From positions 1,426,001 to 1,490,000 of the forward strand of contig NZ_CP121446.1 in assembly GCF_030643905.1 (NCBI RefSeq): a stretch of 64,000 nucleotides of DNA, read 5' to 3'. The notes beneath the pieces were generated by a model. It was not told where the DNA came from. It saw nothing but the letters and a program-made list of their open reading frames with translations, and did not search any database. Every line of letters starts with the position of its first letter. Positions within the stretch are counted from its first letter, which is position 1. The position numbers were made by a program, and so were the translations under genes. This document shows positions 35,253-43,933 of this stretch, piece by piece. Source of the DNA: Flavobacterium sp. IMCC34852. Lineage in GTDB: Bacteria; Bacteroidota; Bacteroidia; Flavobacteriales; Flavobacteriaceae.

Positions 35253-36146
35253 TTATTGTGTTAAGGCTAAAAATTGTTCTTCTAAACTCAGTTTTTTCAA
35301 GACCAAATGGTTCAAGCAAATGTCATGGTCAAAAAAGTACTTGTTTAGGGCTGCCGGATCAACAATGGTTTTGAAATGAGCCACTATTTTTCCTTCAACT
35401 TCCGATGCTTTTTCAATTTCAGGATGTTGATTTAAGACTTGTAAAAGTTTTTGATTGTTATTGGCTTGAAGTTCAAAATAGCCTTCATGTGCAATCATTC
35501 CGTCTACGGTTCCGTTGTATAAGATTTCACCATAGCGCAATACCAAAACATGACTACATACTTTTTCTACTTCATCTAAAAGGTGCGAAGCCAAAAGAAT
35601 TGTGGTGCCTTGTGAAGCAATTAACCTAATGATATCTCTAATTTGGTGAATTCCCTGTGGATCTAAACCGTTGGTTGGTTCGTCTAAAATTAAAATTTCA
35701 GGGTCGTTCAAAAGCGCTGAAGCAATAGCCAAACGCTGTTTCATTCCTAAGGAAAAGGTTTTGAATTTGCTGTCTTTTCGATCGGTTAGTCCAACAACTT
35801 CTAATTTTTCATCTACTTTTGAGTAATTGATGCCTTTGATTTTACAAACCAATTCCAAATTTTCTTTGGCCGACATATAGGGGTAAAAATTAGGTCGCTC
35901 AATGATTGCCCCAACTTTTTTTAATGCCTCATGAGTTTGCATGGCACCGTCAAACCAACTATAGTCACCCGAGGTTTTGTTAACTACATTCAGAACAATG
36001 CCCAAAGTGGTTGATTTTCCGCTTCCGTTTGGACCGAGAATACCGTAAACATTGCCTTTTTGTATTTCGAGTGAAAGATCTTTTACCGCATGAATTTTGC
36101 CGTAACGTTTGTTAAGCTTGTTGATTTTAAGAATAGTTGATTCCAA
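35253..36146 (-). CDS. ABC transporter ATP-binding protein
   Basis: 297 residues. Walker A GPNGSGKST, signature FSLGMKQRLAIA, Walker B ILILDEPTNGLDP, H-loop LLASHLLDEVE; residues 215-297 form a C-terminal domain seen in BcrA/NatA-like ATPases. The only start fitting the family N-terminus (ESTILKINKLNKRYG) is a TTG at 36146; no ATG lies nearby. It pairs with the permease downstream. Confidence 0.93.
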   Translation of the reverse strand: MESTILKINKLNKRYGKIHAVKDLSLEIQKGNVYGILGPNGSGKSTTLGIVLNVVNKTSGDYSWFDGAMQTHEALKKVGAIIERPNFYPYMSAKENLELVCKIKGINYSKVDEKLEVVGLTDRKDSKFKTFSLGMKQRLAIASALLNDPEILILDEPTNGLDPQGIHQIRDIIRLIASQGTTILLASHLLDEVEKVCSHVLVLRYGEILYNGTVDGMIAHEGYFELQANNNQKLLQVLNQHPEIEKASEVEGKIVAHFKTIVDPAALNKYFFDHDICLNHLVLKKLSLEEQFLALTQ

Positions 36147-36195
36147 GGGTCGTTTTTTTTTTGATTTAGGGTATGACGATTGAAATCAGGTTTTG

Positions 36196-36489
36196 TTACT
36201 GCTCTTTTTTGGGAAAGTAAAATTTAGAAATAAACTGTTTTTTCAAATTCAAATAGAAGAGTGTTTCATTAATGTCTTTGAGTTTGGAAGTCAGTGTAAT
36301 TTTTTGACCTCTGCTGTCATTGGTGGCTTGTAACTTACAAACATCACATTGGTATTCGCTAAAATGAATATTGATTTTTTTGGTTTCCACAAATCGGTGT
36401 CCGAGTAGGGAACAGCGATAATTTTTATTGACCAGTCCCTGAGTTAAGTAGTTTAGTTTCATAGGATAAGGTTTTATGCCACAATGCAT
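36196..36489 (-). CDS. Small protein with possible zinc-ribbon, function unknown
   Basis: 97 residues from 36489, or 88 from an in-frame ATG at 36462. A Cys in YRCSLLGH is followed by YQCDVC, a spacing that could bind zinc with the neighbouring His; the rest is basic and ends KFYFPKKEQ. Weak likeness to small phage-type DUF1660 proteins. It sits 49 bp upstream of the ABC ATPase on the same strand, so it may be cotranscribed. Confidence 0.6.
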   Translation of the reverse strand: MHCGIKPYPMKLNYLTQGLVNKNYRCSLLGHRFVETKKINIHFSEYQCDVCKLQATNDSRGQKITLTSKLKDINETLFYLNLKKQFISKFYFPKKEQ

Positions 36490-36625
36490 CAGGCAAATAG
36501 ACGCATTTAGGTTTTATTAGGTGTAGTAAACTTATTGTTTTAACGTTAAAGTGCAAAAAATAGTCGTTAAAATACAGTAAAATAGAATTTTATTAAGATA
36601 TAAACTTACAAATTTAAGCAAATAA

Positions 36626-38470
36626 TTATTTGTAAGGAACGATAATAGGCTGTCCGATTTGGTAGTCCGGCAACGCTAAATCGTTGTTTTTGAAGGAGTT
36701 CGTTTTGTAAACATCATCGCCTTCAAAGGGAATAGAAGGATAGTAAGAAAAGGAAATTTGAAAACTATTGAAAACCAAATAATCATTGTTAATCAAAACA
36801 CCCAAACTGAATTTGGAATACAATCGACCGTTGAGGTATTTATCGGTTTCATTGCCCAAAAACCCGAAAGTCATGTTGTAAAACGGACTAAAGTGAAATC
36901 CGTGCCAATTGCCCGGCGCATAAGTTTGGGTTTGAAGCGCCACCGAAAGTTTTCTTGTTCCGTTGATTAAAGGGTTGTTGAATCCCCTGATACCGTTATC
37001 ATCCGAAAGCAATACACGGTCTTTAATAATGGGAGCTCTATGGTTGCCTATAACTAATGTTGGTTTTATAAATTGTCTTATTTTCCAATCACCTAAATAT
37101 TGTAGGTTGGTGAAATAATTGGCTTCAATTCTAAAAGTAGTTTCCTCGGTACAACCGTTGTTAAAAAAACTTCCCCATTCAATATTGGTGCCCAAATAGC
37201 CAAATGAGAAATAATCGCCATAGGCAAATCGACCGCCAAAGTAACTTCGCCTTAAATCATTTTTATCTTGAAAACCTCCGGTAATTGCATAAACTTGACC
37301 ATACGGAATGTCTTCAATAATCCCAAAATTGAACAAATACTTGTCTTCGGCAAACTTTCGGGTGTTTATACCAATGGAAGCCAAGTATAGTTTTTCTGAA
37401 GCAAAAAACCGAGTTGGATCGTAGGTTAAAGTAGGAATTTCAAGGTAGTTTGTGTTTTTGTATCCCAAGGTGGTCACCAAGTTGGTCGTCCTGTAATCTT
37501 CGTCTTTTCCCCTAAAAATTTTAAACGAATGTCCAAGCCAATATTCTTGGGTTTCCAATTTAAATCGATGGTCTGCAAAAGTACCACTGTTATTGGGTAA
37601 CGAATCGATATAAAATTTATTCTCTAAATATAAACCACCTGCCAAACGGGTTAATGGGGAAAAGAATTGTCTTTCAATTCGAGCGCTTTTGGTCGTATAA
37701 TTGTCGATTGAATTTTCATAAGAAAGCGAAGCATTAATAAAAGTATTTTTAATATTATTGATGGAATATTTGCCCAAATAAGCATATTGTCCGCCATCAA
37801 AACGTTTGGTGTATTCGTTTTTGAATTCATGACCTAAGCCAAAAAAATTTCTTTCCGTCAGTTCAAAGTTGCCTTGGCTGCTTGATAAAGTTCCGTTGGG
37901 AATCAAACTCCAAGTGTCTAAAACGCGGATCGAAATATCAACAGAATCTTTGCTCCCCGGAATTTCAACCGGTTTGATGATTACACTTCTGATATAACGT
38001 TGCCGACGAATTAAACGTTCTGATTCTTTGGCGGTAATTGAATCCAAAGGCTCATTTTTTTTGATAAGCAATAAGTTGCGAATCGTCCAAACTTTCGACT
38101 TGATGTGAAGATTGTTCCCAAACTTTTCAAATCCTTTTTCGGGTACATCTTTGTAATTATCCACTGAATATCCAAATGGATCTAAAGTTTCAATATTGAT
38201 ATTTCGGATGATTTTACCTTCGTTGCGGTCAAAAGATTTTTTGATTAAAAAACGCCTTCTTTTGGCACCGGCGGTTGATTTTGGCTTCCGGCTTGATTTG
38301 AATAACAGCTTGTAAATAAACTGATTGAATTTACTTTTTTTAGATAGTTTTTCGATGTTATTGTACACCTTGACTGAGTCATTACCGCTATGAACTTCCT
38401 TTTGCTGCGCCAGTAAGTTTTGGCAACAAAAAAGGAGTAGTAGAAAGTAGATGTAATGCTTTGAGGACAT
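36626..38470 (-). CDS. Outer-membrane protein with POTRA-like domain and barrel
   Basis: 614 residues. Signal peptide (ends LLAQQ), a basic linker, a POTRA-like segment (about 85-190; EGKIIRNINIETLDPFGYS, RLIRRQRYIRSVIIKPVE, VDISIRVLDTWSL), then a barrel to the C-terminus. The layout resembles Omp85/ShlB-type proteins with one or two POTRA domains, but it is shorter than BamA and is not the essential BamA. It may insert or export a partner; none is recognisable nearby. Confidence 0.82.
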   Translation of the reverse strand: MSSKHYIYFLLLLFCCQNLLAQQKEVHSGNDSVKVYNNIEKLSKKSKFNQFIYKLLFKSSRKPKSTAGAKRRRFLIKKSFDRNEGKIIRNINIETLDPFGYSVDNYKDVPEKGFEKFGNNLHIKSKVWTIRNLLLIKKNEPLDSITAKESERLIRRQRYIRSVIIKPVEIPGSKDSVDISIRVLDTWSLIPNGTLSSSQGNFELTERNFFGLGHEFKNEYTKRFDGGQYAYLGKYSINNIKNTFINASLSYENSIDNYTTKSARIERQFFSPLTRLAGGLYLENKFYIDSLPNNSGTFADHRFKLETQEYWLGHSFKIFRGKDEDYRTTNLVTTLGYKNTNYLEIPTLTYDPTRFFASEKLYLASIGINTRKFAEDKYLFNFGIIEDIPYGQVYAITGGFQDKNDLRRSYFGGRFAYGDYFSFGYLGTNIEWGSFFNNGCTEETTFRIEANYFTNLQYLGDWKIRQFIKPTLVIGNHRAPIIKDRVLLSDDNGIRGFNNPLINGTRKLSVALQTQTYAPGNWHGFHFSPFYNMTFGFLGNETDKYLNGRLYSKFSLGVLINNDYLVFNSFQISFSYYPSIPFEGDDVYKTNSFKNNDLALPDYQIGQPIIVPYK

Positions 38471-38517
38471 GCTTGTTTAATAACTAATTCTGAAAGGTAT
38501 GAAATTAATTACCAGAT

Positions 38518-38551
38518 AAAAAAAATCCCCAATTGTTTTAACAATTGAGGA
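38518..38551 (-). terminator. Terminator of the nucleoid-associated protein gene
   Basis: 11-bp stem with one mismatch (38527-38537 with 38540-38550), T tract on the minus strand. It is shared territory with the upstream end of the next gene. Confidence 0.75.
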
Positions 38552-38573
38552 ATGTTTTTGTTTTTATAAAAGA

Positions 38574-39632
38574 TTATGATTTTTGTTCTTTATTGAAATA
38601 CACTAGGTAATAATACATCTGTTTTTCTTCGTCCCAACCTTTTTCTACAAACTTTTCAGCACTTTCGGGGTTGATGAAATCAAGTTTGATTTGAATATTG
38701 GTATCCAAATTAATCACGTTTTTTATAGATTTTCTAGCGTCAGTAACCGCGGCATTGGCAATAGGGAAGTTGGTAATGTCTTCGATGCTGTATTTTTCAC
38801 CTTTGTCTACTTTGTAGTTTTTGAATTCCGGAATCAAATCGGGATTGTCTAAGACTTCGTTTAAGAATTTACTTTCTTCGAATTCGTCATTTTTGGCAAA
38901 GAAATTCACCGAACGGTTCATAAACATGACTTCTTCTTTCTTGTCTTCTGCCGGAAGAACCACGTCTTTGGCAAAGCCTTGACAGAATTTCAAATACTTT
39001 TTGGTATAAAAATTTTCATCTTGAAAAGCATCTACCGAAAGAAAATGCTCCAACCAATATCGCGCATCATAACGGTTGCTGTCCACGGTTAGTATCTTGT
39101 AACCTTCTTCTTTTTTGTAATTGAAAATCAAACAACCTTTATCTAGTTTGTTCAAGTTAATTCCTTGTTGCAAAATCATTTCTAACGTGCTGCCTTTTTC
39201 TTCAAATTGCATAAAATCAGATTTGATTTCGCTTTTGAAAACACCAATTGCATCTACGGTGTTATTATCAATAGAAACATTAGTTAAATGCGCAACATAA
39301 ACCTCTCCGTTTTTGATATGCGGATGATTAGACTGTTCAAACAAATGCTTGGTAATTTTTTTAGACACTTCATGGATGTCACTCGGATTGGTGAAAATCT
39401 CTGTCGCTAGGTTGAACATGTCGTTGTATTCCAAATCGACATCATGGGCAAACTGAAAATAATTTTCCTCTTTTTCACGAAAGGATTTAAAGAAATATTC
39501 TTTTAAAAGCGGTACAATTTCATCATTCAAACCATAAGGTTGGTCTGAAAGAAAAATGGCTTCGTTACGGCTTTTGTTTCCAACTCGGTGGATGGATAAG
39601 GACTCGATGTGGGCGTTGAATAGGTTGATCAT
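38574..39632 (-). CDS. Nucleoid-associated protein, NdpA/YejK-like family
   Basis: 352 residues, cytosolic, in the 37-kDa nucleoid-associated family (PF04245). The N-terminal INLFNAHIESLSIHRVGNKSRNE and the central KGCLIFNYKKEEGYKILTV are typical. The family is found on the nucleoid, but its precise role is not established. A heptad array (39637-39682) stands directly before its start codon. Confidence 0.88.
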   Translation of the reverse strand: MINLFNAHIESLSIHRVGNKSRNEAIFLSDQPYGLNDEIVPLLKEYFFKSFREKEENYFQFAHDVDLEYNDMFNLATEIFTNPSDIHEVSKKITKHLFEQSNHPHIKNGEVYVAHLTNVSIDNNTVDAIGVFKSEIKSDFMQFEEKGSTLEMILQQGINLNKLDKGCLIFNYKKEEGYKILTVDSNRYDARYWLEHFLSVDAFQDENFYTKKYLKFCQGFAKDVVLPAEDKKEEVMFMNRSVNFFAKNDEFEESKFLNEVLDNPDLIPEFKNYKVDKGEKYSIEDITNFPIANAAVTDARKSIKNVINLDTNIQIKLDFINPESAEKFVEKGWDEEKQMYYYLVYFNKEQKS

Positions 39633-39636
39633 TTGT

Positions 39637-39685
39637 AGCGGTTGGCTAGCTATCAGCGGTTAGCTTTTAGCAGTTAGCTTTTAAT
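39637..39685 (-). repeat. 7-nt-period array before the nucleoid-associated protein
   Basis: On the + strand the units are TATCAGC, GGTTAGC, TTTTAGC, AGTTAGC (39651-39678) with degenerate units either side. It starts 4 bp upstream of the minus-strand ATG at 39632. Confidence 0.6.
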
Positions 39686-39735
39686 ATAATTAATTTAATA
39701 GTATAAGTTATCAAAACCGAAAGCTGAGCGCTTTA

Positions 39736-40272
39736 TTAATTCCAATTCTCCTCAAATCCAAAATCCTCAAAGCTGTCATCACCGCCAAACATGTCTAAAT
39801 CATCTTCGTCTAAATCGTCTTCAAATTCGGAGTAAAAGTCTTCATTTTCGGCTTCAAATTCTTTTTCCGGAGCTACGTTTGGCAATTCACCGTGAGAGAA
39901 TAATAAACTGGGATAAATAACTCCGGTTTCGGCTTCTTCAATCGCAGCCAGTTCTACCAGGAATGTCCACATGTTGATAAAATCGTACACGTAAATGATT
40001 TTGGTTTGGTCTTCGCCCAATAATTGGTTCAAAGAATAATCACTCATGATTTTCATTTCACCCGGAACATCACCCGAATCAAACATCGGAATTTCATCTT
40101 CTTGGTTCCATTGGTCATCACAAGTGTAAAAAGAAGCCACTTCTAATCCGTCAAATCCGAAGGCATTGACAATGGCGTTATGCAAATCTTCTAAAGTGTC
40201 CTCTTCCTGAATGGCAATGTCTCTGAAAACATCTTCTTCGGCATCAAGTATAGCTCTGAATTTATAAATCAT
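39736..40272 (-). CDS. pRiA4b ORF-3-like protein with acidic tail
   Basis: 178 residues. The N-terminal part (MIYKFRAILD...FRDIAIQEEDTLEDLHNAI) matches the plasmid pRiA4b ORF-3-like family (PF07929), a beta-grasp-like domain. Databases often call it an IS1096 passenger TnpR protein, but there is no transposase, terminal repeat or other mobile feature here. The last 45 residues are strongly acidic (FEDDLDEDDLDMFGGDD). Function unknown. Candidate TACCTTTG -7 box at 40302-40295 on the minus strand. Confidence 0.83.
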   Translation of the reverse strand: MIYKFRAILDAEEDVFRDIAIQEEDTLEDLHNAIVNAFGFDGLEVASFYTCDDQWNQEDEIPMFDSGDVPGEMKIMSDYSLNQLLGEDQTKIIYVYDFINMWTFLVELAAIEEAETGVIYPSLLFSHGELPNVAPEKEFEAENEDFYSEFEDDLDEDDLDMFGGDDSFEDFGFEENWN

Positions 40273-40360
40273 AATGGTAATTTTTATAAGCGCACAAAGG
40301 TAAATTTAATTTGCAATATTTGATTTCTCAGAGGCGATTTGTTGAAAACTATTTGCATAA

Positions 40361-40383
40361 AAAAAACCCGACTTACGGTCGGG
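40361..40383 (-). terminator. Terminator of the 131-residue secreted protein gene
   Basis: CCCGAC/GTCGGG stem (40367-40372 with 40378-40383) with five-base loop and minus-strand T tract. Confidence 0.85.
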
Positions 40384-40390
40384 CTTTTGA

Positions 40391-40786
40391 TTACTTATTT
40401 TCCGTTTGACACAAACCGACAATCTTGTGGAAGGTATCGTGAAGTGCCGCTAAAGCTTTTTTTATTTCTTCATCTCCGGCGTTTCTTTGCACTAAATCAT
40501 TGACTTTTTTAGTTTCTTTTTTCAAAACTACTATCGACTCTATGAGCTTGGGAGTGCGGTATTCTTCCGGCATATTTTCTACGGCTAAGGCTTCCGCTCG
40601 TTCAACTAGTAGTTCCGAATTTAATTTGATGGGATTCAAGTTTCCATCTTCTGAAGAATGAAATGATTTTGACATTACTTCATGGTACGCTTTAATTTCA
40701 GGCCATCTTTCAGTAATGGTTTGGGCTGATGCGCTGTTTAGGGCAAAGAAAGCCGCAATGGCCAATAGTGATTTGATAATTTTCAT
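40391..40786 (-). CDS. Secreted helical protein, function unknown
   Basis: 131 residues with a signal peptide (ends ASAQ). The mature part is helical and charged, with one Cys near the C-terminus and His residues in HDTFHKIVG. The size and helical pattern recall periplasmic four-helix proteins, but no heme CxxCH motif is present. Divergent from the TonB receptor gene; the 174-bp space between holds the first LytTR-like site. Confidence 0.72.
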   Translation of the reverse strand: MKIIKSLLAIAAFFALNSASAQTITERWPEIKAYHEVMSKSFHSSEDGNLNPIKLNSELLVERAEALAVENMPEEYRTPKLIESIVVLKKETKKVNDLVQRNAGDEEIKKALAALHDTFHKIVGLCQTENK

Positions 40787-40870
40787 TGTCTAAGTGGTTT
40801 TTGGTAATGCAATGCTACTGATTTTTATTCGTATTTTTTGTTAAAGATATTTTTTTTTTGAAAACGAATT

Positions 40871-40900
40871 ACAATTCATCTGCATAAAACTACAATTCGG
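40871..40900 (+). promoter_or_regulatory. Candidate LytTR-regulator site 1 (TonB receptor promoter)
   Basis: Two 9-bp direct repeats, ACAATTCAT (40871-40879) and ACAATTCGG (40892-40900), separated by exactly 12 bp. AgrA and other LytTR proteins bind pairs of 9-bp repeats with 12-bp spacing. A -7-like CAAGTTTG (40934-40941) lies 33 bp downstream with no TTG -33 box, as expected for an activator-dependent promoter. Confidence 0.65.
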
Positions 40901-40960
40901 TAAACTTAAATTCTCTAGTTTTATGTTTTGTTGCAAGTTTGCTTCATCAAAACAAAACCA

Positions 40961-43114
40961 ATGAAGAAGATTTACACCTTAATCCTTTTTTTAGTTGCTT
41001 GTCTAAGCAATGCCCAACAAATAGTTTCCGGAACTGTATTAGATGAAAAAAATAAACCCATAGTCGGAGCCAATATTTTTATCGATGGCACTTACGATGG
41101 CGGTTCTTCAGATGAAAACGGGAATTTTAAATTCACCACAACCGCCATTGGCAATCAGATTTTAGTGATTAGTTTCTTGACTTATGAAACTTTAAAAACG
41201 CCAATTGACGTGGCTACTTGCCAAAATAAATCCTTCAAACTTAAAGAAAGTGTCAATTCACTCGATGCGGTTATAGTAACTGCCGGAACTTTTGATGCCG
41301 GTGAGAAAGCAAGAGTTTCGGTTTTGAAACCCTTAGACATTGTTACAACAGCAGGCGCAATGGGAGATATCGTCTCAGCATTACAAACTTTACCCGGAAC
41401 ACAAACTGTAGGCGAAGACGGAAGATTGTTCGTTCGCGGTGGTGAAGCCGATGAAACCCAAACTTTTGTAGACGGTATTCGCGTAGCACAACCTTATGGC
41501 GCCACGACTGCCAATGTGCCAACGCGTGGTAGATTTTCACCTTTTTTGTTCAGCGGAATGTCGTTTTCTACCGGTGGTTATTCTGCCGAATATGGCGAAG
41601 CGTTGTCGAGTGTTTTATTGCTAAATACCCAAGACGAAGCTGTTGAAGAGAAAACTGATATTTCTTTGATGAGCGTTGGTTTAGGTTTGGCCAATACCCA
41701 AAAATGGAAAAAAAATTCCTTGAGTTTTAATACGGCTTATATCAATTTGGCGCCGTACCAAAAAGTATTTCCGCAACGCGCCGATTGGAACAAACCTTTC
41801 CAATCACTTTCGGGTGAAGCAGTTTACCGATACAGTTTTACGAGTGGTATTTTTAAATTATACGCCGCTTTTGAAGCTTCCCAATTCGACATCAACAGTG
41901 AGTCGATTAACAATCCCGATAAAATCAGAGTGGATTTGGATAATAATAATTTTTACTTGAATTCCTCTTACAAAGGCAATTTTGGTTCGCAATGGCAATT
42001 GTTTACCGGTTTGAGTTATGGTTATAGCCAAAATAAAATTGGTTTAGATTTAGACAATGTAGCCAACTCAGAACATGCGTCTCATTTGAAACTAAAATTA
42101 AAAAAATCATTTTCAGATAGGGTAAAGCTTTCTTTTGGCGGCGATTATTTTATCACAAAATTTGACGAAGATTTCAAACCATACGAAAGAGATATTTTTA
42201 ACAGTGGCTACAACGCTAACATTGCAGCTTTCTTCACCGAAGCGGATATTTTCTTCTCTAAAAAGTTTGCTGTAAAATTAGGAGCAAGGTTATCTAACAA
42301 TGATTTACTTGACGAAACAGTCGTTGCTCCGAGAGCATCCTTGGCTTATAAAATTTCCAAAAACGGTCAGTTTTCTTTTGCTTACGGCAGTTTTACCCAA
42401 GCGCCAAGACAAGATTATTTAAAATATGCCGATTATTTGGAAAGCGAAAAGGCACAGCATTATATTTTGAATTACCAATACAGCAAAGACCGCAGAACAT
42501 TCCGCGCTGAAGCTTACTTTAAAGACTATTCCGATTTGGTGAAGTACGACACAGATACGGCTCAATTTGATACCGATTTCAGCAATACCGGTTCCGGTTA
42601 TGCCAAAGGTTTAGACATTTTTTGGAGAGACAATAAGACCGTTAAAAATGTAGAATACTGGGTTTCTTATTCGTTTATCGATACCCAAAGAAACTATAAA
42701 AATTATACAGCAGAAGTAACGCCAAGTTTTGTTGCCAATCATAGTTTAAGCGTCGTAAGCAAATGGTGGATTAACAAACTGAAATCACAATTGAGTATCA
42801 CCAATTCCTTCACGACCGGAAGACCTTACAACAATCCGAATGAGTCGGAGTTTATGAACGGCAGAACCAAAGGCTACAATAATTTGAGTTTGGGCTGGGC
42901 TTATTTAATGTCGCAACAAAAGATTTTGTACTTTTCAGTATCGAATGTATTGGGAACTCAAAATGTTTTTGGTTACGAATATGCCAACTCGCCCAACACA
43001 GAAGGCGTTTATAACCGAAGAACCATCAGACCAACCGCGGATCAGTTTTTCTTTGTTGGTTTCTTTTGGACGATTAGTGAGAATAAGAAGGATAATCAGT
43101 TGAATAATCTATAA
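40961..43114 (+). CDS. TonB-dependent receptor with carboxypeptidase-regulatory-like domain
   Basis: 717 residues from the ATG at 40961; an in-frame TTG at 40928 lies inside the promoter region. Signal peptide (ends LSNAQ), a CarboxypepD_reg-like domain (about 20-95; VSGTVLDEKNKPIVGANIF), plug (about 115-225; RLFVRGGEADETQTFVDGIR) and a barrel to the C-terminus. Active uptake of an unknown ligand across the outer membrane. No SusD partner follows, so it is probably not a glycan-utilisation SusC. A LytTR-like site precedes it and the kinase/regulator genes follow in the same direction. Confidence 0.93.
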   Translation: MKKIYTLILFLVACLSNAQQIVSGTVLDEKNKPIVGANIFIDGTYDGGSSDENGNFKFTTTAIGNQILVISFLTYETLKTPIDVATCQNKSFKLKESVNSLDAVIVTAGTFDAGEKARVSVLKPLDIVTTAGAMGDIVSALQTLPGTQTVGEDGRLFVRGGEADETQTFVDGIRVAQPYGATTANVPTRGRFSPFLFSGMSFSTGGYSAEYGEALSSVLLLNTQDEAVEEKTDISLMSVGLGLANTQKWKKNSLSFNTAYINLAPYQKVFPQRADWNKPFQSLSGEAVYRYSFTSGIFKLYAAFEASQFDINSESINNPDKIRVDLDNNNFYLNSSYKGNFGSQWQLFTGLSYGYSQNKIGLDLDNVANSEHASHLKLKLKKSFSDRVKLSFGGDYFITKFDEDFKPYERDIFNSGYNANIAAFFTEADIFFSKKFAVKLGARLSNNDLLDETVVAPRASLAYKISKNGQFSFAYGSFTQAPRQDYLKYADYLESEKAQHYILNYQYSKDRRTFRAEAYFKDYSDLVKYDTDTAQFDTDFSNTGSGYAKGLDIFWRDNKTVKNVEYWVSYSFIDTQRNYKNYTAEVTPSFVANHSLSVVSKWWINKLKSQLSITNSFTTGRPYNNPNESEFMNGRTKGYNNLSLGWAYLMSQQKILYFSVSNVLGTQNVFGYEYANSPNTEGVYNRRTIRPTADQFFFVGFFWTISENKKDNQLNNL

Positions 43115-43193
43115 GTTTCTGAGTAACTGAGTCGCTGAGTAACTGAGAAAAGGCTCAGGAACTTATATACTCAGAAACTAAGCCACTCAAAAA
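43111..43193 (+). repeat. 8-nt-period CTNAG array A
   Basis: ATAAGTTT, CTGAGTAA, CTGAGTCG, CTGAGTAA, CTGAGAAA (43111-43150), then AGG, then CTCAGGAA, CTTATATA, CTCAGAAA, CTAAGCCA, CTCAAAAA (43154-43193). It begins at the receptor stop codon and ends 3 bp before LytTR site 2. Confidence 0.75.
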
Positions 43194-43195
43194 AA

Positions 43196-43225
43196 ACAAT
43201 TCATCCCCAAAAATCAACAGTTCGG
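43196..43225 (+). promoter_or_regulatory. Candidate LytTR-regulator site 2
   Basis: ACAATTCAT (43196-43204) and ACAGTTCGG (43217-43225), again 12 bp apart; the second repeat matches the AgrA half-site ACAGTTAAG at 7 of 9 positions. TACTTTTG, a perfect TAnnTTTG box, lies at 43259-43266, the same 33 bp downstream as at site 1. No -33 TTG. Confidence 0.7.
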
Positions 43226-43311
43226 TAAGTATAAGTTTTACAGCAATCAAAACCGAGATACTTTTGGACTATAAAATAACAAGAGTTTTAATCATCAATA
43301 CATTAAAAGAC

Positions 43312-43932
43312 ATGACAAAAATTATCACTACAATCGCTTTTTTCGTTTGCTCTTTATTATCGGCGCAAACACAATATGAACAAGGTATGGCCAAATCACT
43401 CGGACTTTGGGGTGAAGGAAAAGCACAGGAAGCTTCGGATTTGATGGAACGCATTGCCGCTGCAGAAAAAAACAATTGGTTGCCCAATTATTATGTAGCT
43501 TTGATTAATACAACAGAAGCTTTCAATCCGGCAAATAAAGCCAAAGTAGCTGCCTTGTTGGAAAAAGCACAAAATGCCCAAGATGCAGCTTCTATGATTA
43601 GCTTAAATAATCCGGAACTGATGGTCATGCAAGCGATGATTTATACCGCTTTGATTGTTCAGGATCCGATGGTCAACGGGATGAAGTATTCTCCAAAAGT
43701 GACAGAATTGTATACCAAAGCCAAAATCATTGCTCCGGAAAATCCAAGAGTAGTATATTGCAAAGCCGAATTTGAAATCAACAGCGCACCATGGACCGGA
43801 GCCGATGTGAAAAAATTGTGTCAAGACTTGCAAAGTGCCATTCCGTTGTTTGAAAAATTTCAACCCGAATCACCTTTTCATCCCAAATGGGGATCAGACA
43901 GAGCCAAAGAAGCTTTGAAAAATTGTAAATAA
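43312..43932 (+). CDS. Secreted helical-repeat protein, function unknown
   Basis: 206 residues from the ATG at 43312; an earlier TTG at 43264 overlaps the -7 box. Signal peptide (ends LLSAQ). The mature protein is built of helix pairs (GKAQEASDLMERIAAAE, NNWLPNYYVALINT, NPELMVMQAMIYTA), resembling TPR-like repeats. Family members occur in Bacteroidota but I know no function. Directly controlled by LytTR site 2 by inference, and first gene of the small-membrane-protein/kinase/2TM/LytTR run. Confidence 0.82.
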   Translation: MTKIITTIAFFVCSLLSAQTQYEQGMAKSLGLWGEGKAQEASDLMERIAAAEKNNWLPNYYVALINTTEAFNPANKAKVAALLEKAQNAQDAASMISLNNPELMVMQAMIYTALIVQDPMVNGMKYSPKVTELYTKAKIIAPENPRVVYCKAEFEINSAPWTGADVKKLCQDLQSAIPLFEKFQPESPFHPKWGSDRAKEALKNCK

Positions 43933-43933
43933 G

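Noticed and set aside
39736-40272. IS1096-type insertion sequence
   Set aside because: Only a family-name association; no transposase or terminal inverted repeats in the surroundings.
40928-40960. N-terminal extension of the TonB receptor from TTG 40928
   Set aside because: It would cover the -7 region downstream of LytTR site 1 and place charged residues before the signal peptide.
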